Below, in pieces: positions 46,901 to 59,100 of a stretch of 64,000 nt of DNA (its first letter is position 1; every line of letters starts with the position of its first letter). The stretch lies in the NCBI RefSeq assembly GCF_954871325.1, contig NC_088779.1, forward strand, positions 24,972,869 to 25,036,868, written 5' to 3'. This DNA comes from Gordionus sp. m RMFG-2023. Lineage: Eukaryota > Nematomorpha > Gordioida > Chordodea > Parachordodidae. The notes below the pieces were generated by a model that was given only the letters and a program-made list of their open reading frames with translations, made no database searches and was not told the DNA's origin. A program made the position numbers and the translations under genes.

Positions 46901-49900
46901 TCCTCTTGATATTGTGGACCACAAAAATAAGCAAACATTGTGATCACATGTATTTACATCGTTTTTCCCTTTTTTGTACATATTTTTAATTCATTTTTCC
47001 TTTTAATTTTTTAGAGTATTTGACCGTATTTGACAGGTCAAATACTCCTCCGGTCAATTGACTGAATTTGACTGGTCAATTGACCGACTTGCCAACCCTG
47101 AAAAAAATGTCTATAAAAAATTAAAATTTAACAACGATTTTTATAACGATTAACATTATAGCAGTGATTAAGCTAGCCTTGATCTTAAATCATTTTGATT
47201 GTTTTGAGCATATCTGATTAAATTTTGAAAAATTATATTATAACTTACATTTGCTGCCATGAGAGGTTAGAAATAGTTTGAATTATTAGAGTTCTCCATC
47301 CTTGGCATATTTACACAAACACATTCAAAACGAAAAGCTTATTTTTAATTAAAAATCTTCAAATATTGTCCATAATTAATTTTCGCCTTTTTAATTTACA
47401 TATTTTTATCAGTTAGGATGCAATCACCAAAAGATAATGTAGTTTTGTTTTTCCTAACCTATTGATAGGCTGAAAATAACAATTCTAAACTTACTTTGTT
47501 CTTTTTGAATTCCTTTTGTATTTAAGTATAAAGCCATAAACATGTGTAACAACTTTAAATCTAGGTGGAATTTCTTTCATATAATGTGTCATATCTTTAA
47601 TAAGCCTGTTTGATGACCAAAGCATTGTTGACACTCTCTGTATCATGCTTATATTCCTCAATCTATTATTTATATCATTTAATTCTGGGTAAACTGTTTG
47701 CCATCTATGAATAAGCAATTTTGAAACCTTGTCATGTTTATCTTATTTCTGAGATTAGCCGAAGCTTATTGATTCTAAAAGAGTTAAATAAGTAAATTTT
47801 ATCAAATATCATTTAGCGGCAGTTTTTAATGATTGTATACCAAAATATGATAGAACATGGCAAAAAAATTAAAAAACATAGCAAACATTATAACAAAAAT
47901 ATAAAGGCATAGCAATTAAAAAAAACAAACTTAACGTTAAAATAAAAAACATAGCATTTCAAATATAAAAAAATATAGCAATTCAATAAAAAGCAAATTT
48001 CAATAAAAGAACATAGCCTTAATTTCGGGCCGGGTGTGATTATATATACACCCGATGCAGATCTTTAATATATACCCCTTCCCCACCCCCATTCTCTTTC
48101 AATTGGATCTACATCCAGATTACTAAAACGAAAATATAAAATTTTTATTTTTCTAATGTAGTTGCTATAAAATGAATCGTTCAATTTATATTATATTTTA
48201 CACAGATTTACCTTCAGCTTTGAAATCTTTGGAATTTTTCAAAAACCTAAAAGAAATCCGAGGACTGTCTTTACCGACCCACGATATCGTATCCATATCA
48301 AATACCAATATCGAGTATTTAGGTTTAAAAAGTTTGACCAAGTTGGGCGGCTTAGGGAATATTAAGATTGCCAATAATTCGAACCTTTGCTACACGTGGA
48401 CCATAAATTGGAACGGCCTGCGGGTTAAACCGCACAATTTTGACCGAATATGTAAGAATCTTTCATCATGATAATGATTTTTTTTATATGACGAATGGCT
48501 TTTTTACTCTATTTTATTAATCAGACGAGCACGTTTAACCGATATTTGAAAATTAAAACCTTCATAAATTAATTTTTTTAAAATCATTTATATAAGTTAT
48601 AAATTTATATTTTTAAAAAACAGGGTTCTCTATTCCAAAATAGTAAATAATCAGATCAAAAAGGGAAAAAGTTCCCATAAACAAAAAGGAAAAGTCTCAA
48701 TCAAAAAAGGAAAAGTGTTAATCAAAAATGAAAAAGTCCTTCAAGAAAATAAAGGGGTTTAATCAAAGGACAATTCCAATTCAAAAAAAAGAAGGAAAAT
48801 CGCTATCCATTAATCTTTTGATGTTTAATCTCGAAATATCATTTTTTGGCATTTTTTAAAAAATTTTTGGTTATCTATAATTTTCTTTCCTAGTTGTTTT
48901 TTTTGCCATAACTTTTGGATATCTTTCTTAAATTTTATATCGTCTATAATCTATTTTTAACATCTTTTTTCAATTTTCTTAATTTTATTTTCATCATTTT
49001 TGATTGATCTTTTTTTTGTTCTTGTAGCCCATATAATCTTAAATTTTCTAATGTCTTTCTTCTCTGTCATCTTTTTCCCATTCTCTATTTTTTTTTGTTA
49101 CTCGGCTTTTCATTACAATTGCTGGAGAATTCTATGGTATTTTTAAAAAAGTTATATTTTTCGGTCAGTTATGGTCCGGGCAGGTGCGTGGGTTTTGCAT
49201 AATATTCACTTATCTTTTGATATTGTAGTTAAAATTTATTTAATTTTTTAATATGGTATATATATACTTTAATTATATTTTTCGCAAATGTTATTGATGA
49301 CAGGGAAAATAAAAAATTTTTTTAAAAAATTGATAAACAAGAAAAATAAAAAATTAAGAAAAGAAAAGATGACAAAAATAGATTAAAAAATAGAATGCCA
49401 TAAAATTAAAGAGACATCTCAAAAAGTTAGAAAAAATTATGATGCCAAAATATGAAATTTCAGAATTTATAAATGATAATTAAAAACAATATTCTAAAAT
49501 AACTAACAATTTTCCTTTTTTGATTGAACCTTTATCTTTTATTGTGCTACTTATCCTTTTTTGATTGACACTTTTCCTTTTTTGATCAGACATATTTATT
49601 TTTCGATTTGAGGTCTTTCCTTTTTTTTAATCGACGCCTTTTTTTTTATTTTGATTGATCGTTTTCCTTTTTTGATCGAACATTTTTCTTTTTGTTCTAG
49701 ATTTCCTTTTTTTTTGATATGGACTTTTCCCTTTTCTTTATCTTTTCTTTTTTCAATAAATATTTTTACATTATTATTTTTTTTGGTATCTGGTAATCTA
49801 CCAAACCCTTATTATCATGTTTGTTATCCGTGAATATCGGTTAAAAAGTTGCATCGGTTCGTATTTATTTAATTTATCATAACGAATAAAAAATTGTAAT

Positions 49901-52900
49901 GATTATACCATTTTTATTTATATTATTTTCTTTTAAGTTGGAGGAAGGTAAATATTTAAAAATTATTTTTAATTTACTTTATTTAATAAAAATACATTAT
50001 ATAATTTACATATAATTATTTTAGTTTTGTTGAACGGCTCGATTTTTAAAAAAGGGCTAACCCGATATTTTAGCCAAAAATATTACGTAAACCTGGAGAT
50101 TTTTGCAGCAGTTGATAGAAAAGTTTGGGTAATTGCTAACGAAATTTTGAGGCTAGCGTAATATTATTTTTACTAAAATCTTAATTTTAAATCGCGGCGA
50201 AATCGAGCCGTTTAACAACACTCACAAGGGGGTGAGTGGCAGTCACCCATTTACTCCATACAATAATCATACATTTAAACCGCTTATCACCATTTCCATT
50301 TACTTACAGGAGGAGGGAGGAGGAATATCCAACATCGAAAGAGTATTAATGTTTTATTTTATAAAATAAAGTCTATTATCCAAGAAAAATTATAATGCAA
50401 TACTATAAACCAAAACATTGGATAAGAGTGACGGCATTAGTAATGGCGTTCCCCTATAAAAACTAAAAGCTATAGTAACTTTTTGAAAAGTAACAAAAAA
50501 CTTGGTTATCGAAATGCCCCATTTAACCGAATTGGCCTATTGGTAACGCTAATACCGTGCAATAGTTCTGGTTTATTCGAAGATCGATAGGACAGGACTT
50601 GTCCCTTTACTATTTATGATTATTAACTCTTCAAATTTTTTTATACGCTTGATATTTCAAAAAGGGTTTTTTTTATTGAATCCCGGACATAAATGTATTT
50701 GATAAAAATATCCCGGGCAAAAATGCCCAAGTCGAAAAACTATTGATGTAAATACTCCCGGACACAATTTTTTTATTATTACCCATTAACCAACTGCTCC
50801 TGTTGGCTGGATTTAGATAAGGAGGTTTCGAAATATAGTTTAGCAGAAATCTTTTCTCAGACCCTTCACTGGATGGTAATATCTTGTTCCGGTTCGATGG
50901 GGGTTTTTCTGATTGGTTTAAAATAGTAAATAAAATATTTTCTTTAAAAATTTTAAATGGCCGCCAATATATTTGAAGTGATAAATTTATAATTATTGTA
51001 CACTATCAAAAATTAGTATTGAAGGCTGATATTAAGTTTTGTTACCAAATTTTTTAAATATACACCCCACCCCCGTATCCTTCTATCACAACTATAAGGT
51101 AACCGCTAACGCGGTCCACGAGTTTGGTATCAGGGCTTAGCTGTAATCGATCTAACAATACTTAGGGTTTGAAAACCGTGGAGCGGCCAATAATCTATTA
51201 GTTTTTACCAAACTTGCCAATTAGTATACCGGTTCCTGAATAAAAAAAATTAGAACCTCCCCCCCCCCCCATCTTTACTAACAATTTTTAGAAAAAAAAA
51301 TATGAAAAATCATTTATATAATTTGAAAGAAAATATTTATTAAGATCTGGGTTTTAGGGTTAATATGTTAGAAATAATAGCTTAAATAGTTTACCAATTA
51401 TCTTAAACTTATATATATTTTTTACTTATACTCAAAACCTGCTTTACGTTGAGAGATTATATTAAAAGACTAGATTATTTAGGTTTAAGTCTTCATTAAC
51501 TAATGAATATTAGATTTAGAAAATTTTTCTTGGTCACCCTTCCTCCGATTTTTTTCAACCGAGTTCATTCGATTTAGGAAAATGTTTTTTTCCAATCTGC
51601 TCAGTTTGATTTCGATCTGGGTGGAAACAGCTCCAACATCCATCCCCTGGACATTTTTATCTAAGATCTTATATATTATTTATTTTGATATCGTTTACTA
51701 TTGTATTTTATTTTTATTGAAACCTTAGAAAATGTTTTAAATTTGAAATGGAAGTTTTAGTAGGAACATAATAAAACTTTATATAAAAAATTCAATAGGT
51801 TCCAGTCTATCAAGGCCGAATTATTTGACGAGCCTCGACTTGGACCTATCTGTTCAATCAGGGCTTCTGAACTAATATTTATTATCTATTATCGAATATT
51901 TTAATTCAAATATTTTTATTCAACGAAATACAATTTGATATATTGCTATACAAGCTAATTATAAATATAAACCGCTTGGCATTTTGGGATGTTGAAGATT
52001 TTTACTTAGAAAGAAAAAAAGAAAAAATATATATAATCGTTATTATATGCATATTTCTAAAAATACTTTCTATTCGCTTCAAGTCGGACTGACCTCAATT
52101 GCATACGAAACCTCTGTACTACAAGATAAATGCGGAGAATGCCATTCGGAATGCGTTGATGGCTGTTGGGGACCCGGAGATTCCATGTGTGTTTCCTGCC
52201 TACATTATAAGATAAACACAAGCTTAGGTTTTAATTGCGTTCCTTCTTGTCCTCCTAGAACTTTTACAAAATTGGAAGACTCTAAAGGTAAGTATTCTAG
52301 TATATAATATATGTTGAATTCCATTTAAAAACTCCAAAACCGTATATTTTAAGTTTTTTTTTAAAACTAAATAAATGAAAAATTGGTTCCCGTTCTAAAT
52401 TTCTAAAATAAAAAAATCGCTAAAAACAAAAAAATTTGGATAATCTCGTTATATCTTCTAGAAAATTTTTAAAATGAATAATTAATAGATGATGTTAGGG
52501 AAGTAATTACTTGTAATTGAATTGAGTTTATATTTTTCGGTTATTTTATCTTTAAAGATTTTTTATGTATGAAAATTACAAAAGAGATTTACTTATTAAA
52601 AGATTTTATACAAAATTATTTTGAATTTTTTAGATGAAATTTGATCATAATATATTTTCCTTTTATAAATAAAATCAAGATTTTTTTTATGAATAATATT
52701 TTAAAGGCCATTTCCGACAGAACGTTTTTTCAAAGCGGTTTTTTGGGTAATGTTACTAGCGAACAATTTTTTTATTTCCAAAAAAAATGTTAACTTCTTG
52801 AATTAATTTTTTTTTATATAATATAATATTTTTTTAAAAGAACTTTCTAGATTCCCATTTTTTTAATCGTAAATAGAAAAAACTGGTTTGATTTTAATAA

Positions 52901-55900
52901 AGATTAAATGGCGTTTTGAAATGTGGGTCCGGATTGGTTTTTTAAAAATATTATATTATATAAAATAAATTTATTCTAGAGTTTAACATTTTTTTTTGGA
53001 AATAAAAAAAAATTGCTGGTAACATTGCCCAAAAACCGCTTTGAAAAAACTTTCTGTCTGGAAATGAAAGGCGTTTTTTTTGCTAAATATTTTCTAATAT
53101 TATTTTTTACGAATAATTTTTACCATATATACTTTTTAATTAATTTTAAATATGATATTTTATAGATATCTTTAAAATATAAAATTAAAAACAAAATCTC
53201 TTGAAAACGCTTCCAATTATCTATTCCAAAATTAATGACTTAATTTTCAGTTAATTAACACAAATAAAAGAATTTTTTTTTCCCTCTATTATTATTCAAT
53301 TTTAACTTTTCCTACCAGCAGTCGAAAGTCTTTTCTTTGTCGAAATTCATAATAGCTCACAGAAATTAATTACGTAAAATATTTCTATTATATTTTTATT
53401 GGTTATTCCTTATATATTGAAATAAAGATTTCTTCTACCATTTTGCATATTTTAAACAGGCTGAAATACATTTCTGATAAAATCAGATTTTTAAATTTAA
53501 AAAAAAACGCGCTTAAAAAAGTGATTGAAGATGAAAAAATAACATATGGACAAAAAAAACCCCATTGATGTTAGTATATATTAGTGACATCGGGCCTAAT
53601 TTTTCGGCCCAGCCCGATTAATTTAAATATAGAAAAAAAAATTGTAAAAAAAATATTTTACAAATAAAAAGTATTAGCGCCTTGTTTCGTGCAAGAATTT
53701 TAAAATATATCAATTTATTTGACAAAATTTAATGATATCATATTTAAAAAAATTAAGCCCGACCTGACCCGGTATGAAATTTTTTTAAAAAATATTAGGC
53801 CCGACCCAGCCCGAACCCTAATTATTTTTTAAAACAGGCCAAGCCGTGATTCGCAGATCTCTTAATACTTGAACTGAGGTGTTAGGATTAACTACAGAAA
53901 AAATGGGCTCTTAAATAGCGAAAAAATTTCAGAAACTAATTTCTATTGTCTTTGGGAACTAAAAATAGAACAAATGATTAAATTTTTATTGTACAGCATA
54001 GAGATAATCCTTCAATTTGACATTCAATTTACTGTAGTTAAGAAAAAATCGGAATTATAAAACCAATAGTATTTTCCAGGATTTTTTTAAATAATAATAA
54101 ACTACATATTATTTTTTTTAAGCCAAATTAAAGAGCTATTTTATTTAAACAATAATTTTGAATCATGGCTTTATATAACCATTTTCCCCAGATATTTAAA
54201 ATTAATTGAAGTTAATTTTGTCTATCCCTAACGAACTAATGAGAATTGAAAAGTATAATCCCCCCTCCATATTTTTAGTATATATGATACTATATATATC
54301 CAAAATATCTCATTTTTCGAACATTAAGGTCAGTAAATCTGTTCTATTGCTAAAATCAATCATGTAACCCTTTCCTTTACACGTAATCACAATTTATTCG
54401 TTTATTAGCCGACAAAGGCCAATGTATACCATGCCACCCAGAATGTTCGGATGAATCATGTTTTGGTCCCGGCCCTACCAATTGTACGAATTGTAAAAAT
54501 GTGCGTTATAAAAACGAATGCTTCGCTGTTTGCCCGCAAGACTCCTATCCCTTGAATTCTTCCATGTGCACGAATTGTTCCGCTGCTTGTTATTTAGGGT
54601 TTTTTTTGTATAAATACATGTTAAAAAATCGAATATTATATTGTAATAGAAATCAGTGCTGACCATCACGTGATATTTTATAAAAGTTATCCGGTCCTTC
54701 ATATATATTTTTTGTGAAAGAAAAAGACATAAGTTTAACCTAATTTTGTCATTCTTAAGGATTAGGTAATTTTTTAGTTTTGTCATTTAATTAGAGAGAA
54801 TTACTAATAATATTCCTTTTTTTATTATTAATCTAGAATATTTTTAGTATAAATAGAAACTAGCTTATTTAAAAAATTTTTTTTTTTTTAAACTCAATAA
54901 AATAGTTGTTCTGGCCCTTCTAGTATCGTTGGTTCCGGAGGATGTAATTATTGCAAAAATGGTGCTCTTGTCCTACATCCCAATATTACAGTAATTTTAT
55001 ACCATTACAGAAATATATATAATAAGTTATTTTTTATTTTGTAATCTTAATATCAATAATATAAGAAAGAAAGAAGAAAGGTTTACAAGTTTTTTAAAAA
55101 TACATTCAAGATAACCTCATTTAAATTTTTTTTTACATTTTTATTATAAAGCATTGCCTACCAATGAATATTACCCATTGTCCCACTGGATTTTACATGA
55201 ATAGGACTATAGGCAAGCTAGCCTTTAATCAAAGCACTTTCGTATTACTCAATTACACAGTAAACCTACCCTTTTGATAAGGGGAAGATATATATATATA
55301 TATACCATATTTTTTTCCGCTTTAGTTGTCATTTTTATTATGTGGAGTTAGGATTAAATCTCTATAATAAATAATAAAACAAAATGATATACCAATTAAA
55401 ATATTTAGATCAATCATTTTTAATTATTACATAGCTACATTTTACAAAAATGAAATTTTTTATTAATTTAAATTTTTTTAAATAACAAATCTTTATTGTT
55501 TATTAACGTTTATATATTATTATCAGAGTTTTCCGTTCTAATTTTTTTAAATGGCCTCGCTTCTGGTTTCTAAATTTTAATAAAGTGGTTTTTACTTCCG
55601 GTTTTTAAATTTAATACTCTTTCGGTTTTCGTATTTAGTACGCTTCCAGTTCTAAACTATTAAAGCAATCGCAGTTTGGTTAGAAGCGATGCAAATGTTA
55701 AAAGATGGTATCGTTTTAAATTTAACGCGCTTCCTGTCCCGAACTATGCTTATCATATTTTTTTTATTTTAAAAAAAAAATCTCACAGCAGTGTCTACGA
55801 TGTCATCCTAATTGTTTATCCTGCAAAGACGCTTCGAAATTATGTCACACTTGCAAAATGGTTAGAGTACTTCCATTTTCGCGCCAAACAGACATGATCG

Positions 55901-56049
55901 ATTCATCGAACAGTTCTTCATGGACATCGGATGCTCTGATAAAATATCAATGCGAAGAAAAATGTCCTTCGTCGCATTATCAAGTCCTGTTAAATGTTAT
56001 AAAGTAAGTCATTATTTTTTTTAATTATTACCTTCTTTCTTTCTTTTTT

Positions 56050-56137
<88 letters not shown>

Positions 56138-59100
56138 TGGATACTTCGGAACAGGAAGTTAGTTTTTGATTGCTGGGCCTTTTAGTTATAAGCGTTTTCT
56201 AAGAAGAAGATAACGATATTACTTAGGAAAGGTATAAAATTGTTTTGCTTCGGGAATTTTGTGCAAATTTTTTATTATGTCCTACTTTCCAAAATGAGTC
56301 CAACCACCCATGTCTTATATTATCTCGGGTTTGAGTGTTATGATAAGAATTTTGTTCATGTTCTCAAAATGTCAAACAAAATGATTTTAAATTCCTGAGT
56401 CCTAAATGGTCCAAATCTAGGGGGAAAAACAAAACAGGAAGTTAGAGAAACTATTGCAGATATATTTAAGCGAATTTCAAAATATATGAAGGAGGGTGGA
56501 TCAGATGTACTGATTAATTTTTTTTATGATTTCAATTTTACGAACAGTCAAGTTTAGAGTAATATTTTGAATGTATGGAAATCCGAGATTGTAATGGGTT
56601 TGAGGAGGGATCGTTACTTTCCTCGGGTAGTACTAATACGGATATAGAGTGGGGAAATAACGACTACCATGGAGTGTATTCGCCATTGCGAGCTTCTGTA
56701 ATATAAGTTTTGGGGAGAGTCAAAAGAAAATTTTTATTATGATCTTATTGGATAAGGCTTCATGGCTTGGTAGTTACGCCAAAGGGGAGGGGGTCGGGTG
56801 AGGAAATGGTAATTAGAAAACGTACACCATAAACAACTAGCCTATTTAGGAACAGTAATATTCGAGAATTGAGGAATTCGGTCGAAGTTAACATCAGGCA
56901 TAAATTTAAGTTTGGAAGGAATGATTAAAAAAAATAAAATCAATTATCTGGTTAATCGGGTTAAGAATTTTTTGTAAATATGATACTCTATATACCTAGG
57001 CCTTCCCACTTGGATCTTCACGATAGATCGCGAAATCTAGAAAAACTTTGCTTTAAATGTTTTAATCAATGCGCCAGCTGTGACGGTCCCGGACCATTCG
57101 ATTGCCATACATGCATAGCTTACAAATTATTGCACGATTATACGAGCGCGAATCTTTCGCTGTCGAGCAGAATAAATCATTATACTCAAAAAGTTAGCTC
57201 TTTAGCCACATTTATATGATTTATTACTAGAGTAGGATAGTGGCTAAAATAATCGGCCAAATAGTCTTTTATACACATGCCAAAAAAAATCCGCTATACA
57301 TTGAGTTAATATATCTGCTGGCTAAAAGTAGGTTAAGCCGCTAAGTGATTACTCAACTATAGTTACGCAAAAATAGGAAACGTATTACTATAAGTAACGC
57401 CGTTAGTAACGATATTTTTTTACAGTATTTAATGCTCATTACAACAATAAATAGCTCGGGCTGGAAATGATTAGATTATTTTTGCTAAGAATTGTAAAAT
57501 AAAATTCCAATTTTTATAGCATTAATAATGTATATATGATTTTTTCTAAGAATTTTTCTTGCTTAATATCGTGTCCGGCGGATGTTCCATATGTGTCCCA
57601 AATAAATGGCGAAAGAATATGTTCAACCATTTTCAAGTAATTATCATGAAAGAATACCACTCCTTTAATAACTTAAAAAAATTTTTTTTACCCCTCTTAT
57701 GGCTCTTTTTCATATTATTCTCATTTAATTACTTAATAATAGTGTTCGGTAAAAGTTTGTCCGGACCTGTGTTCTGTCCTGTTCCAGTGCGTCCTTAAGA
57801 ATCAATCCTATTAAATGATCCGTTCATCATGTCCATAAGAAAGTCAATCATAAGACTCGTGTTGTTAAACGGCTCGATTGGAGTCGATTTTTTAAAATGG
57901 CTAACTCAATATTTTTTCTAGATAAATATTGCTTAAGTAAGCCTCGAGATTTTGCCAATGCCATTTAATCAAAATCTTCAGGCTTGCATAATATTTTTCT
58001 GGATAAAATATTGAATTAGCCGTTTTAAAAAATCGGCTCATGTTTAAAAACATTATATAAGACTAAAAAGGATCGATGTATATTATCACATATTAAATTG
58101 ACAAATTATATCATAGCATTGGAAATGTATGCTATTAATATAAATGAATATGGCAAATTAAATTAAATATTGTGCTTAACGCTTTTTATCATCAGTTATA
58201 TTTCATAGAAATAATTTTTATGGTTATGAAAGAAAAAATTGCAATTTTAAAATTATTTACCACTTTAAATGGACACAAGATTTAACAACCAACCTTACTC
58301 CCTTTCCCTCTATTAAAAATTTAATAGATATTATATTAGATATTCAACTTTCTTTAAGGAGTCGCAGAAAAAAATTACTACAATAATTATTTTAAAAAAA
58401 TTTCAAAAATAACTTTTCCCCCTCTTTCCCGCAGAATATAAATGGCTGAGAGTTTTTTTCCGAGGTATTATCTTTCACTTACCAGATCAAATAGACAATA
58501 TTATTGTAATAAAAGGTTAATTTAAAATCCTCTTAACGATTTCCTTTATATAATCAAAATTTCTGCCTGGAAAAAATTAAATAAAATTACATCAAAAACA
58601 AGCTATTAAATTCGATACAACTTAAAACAAAATTAAATTATTAATTTTTTAAAAAAAAATAAAATAAATATTACCCAAACAATATAGTATTATCGTTGAT
58701 ATATTAAATGATAAAATATAAAATAAAGAACTGAACTTAAAGAAAATGTTGAATTTGATAAAAGTTATTCAATATTTAAAGATGAAGTTACTATCCACAG
58801 GGGCGCACATTTTCCAAAAAAAAATATATTTAGTAAGTCATAGGATCGTGTCCTGGTTCGTCCTACTTTTTTTATTTCTATTTAGATTTTTAACTGGGTC
58901 ACCCTATTCTTTTTAATTTTAAGTGTATACTAAATCTAAATGGCCTCCTTTTTAAATAAAAAACATTCTGTTGAGAGGAAGCTATATAGACCGCTAATCA
59001 GATTGTTGTTTATTAGAATTAATACTAGTCAGGACGCAGCTGTAAATTTTCCCTGCGAATTCGCGCTAACTGTGAATGAGGACTTAGGACGCATCCGGTT

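Noticed and set aside
54475-54786. Minus-strand ORF over ErbB exon 4 and its donor
   Set aside because: Low-complexity Lys/Asn-rich antisense shadow crossing a good sense donor.
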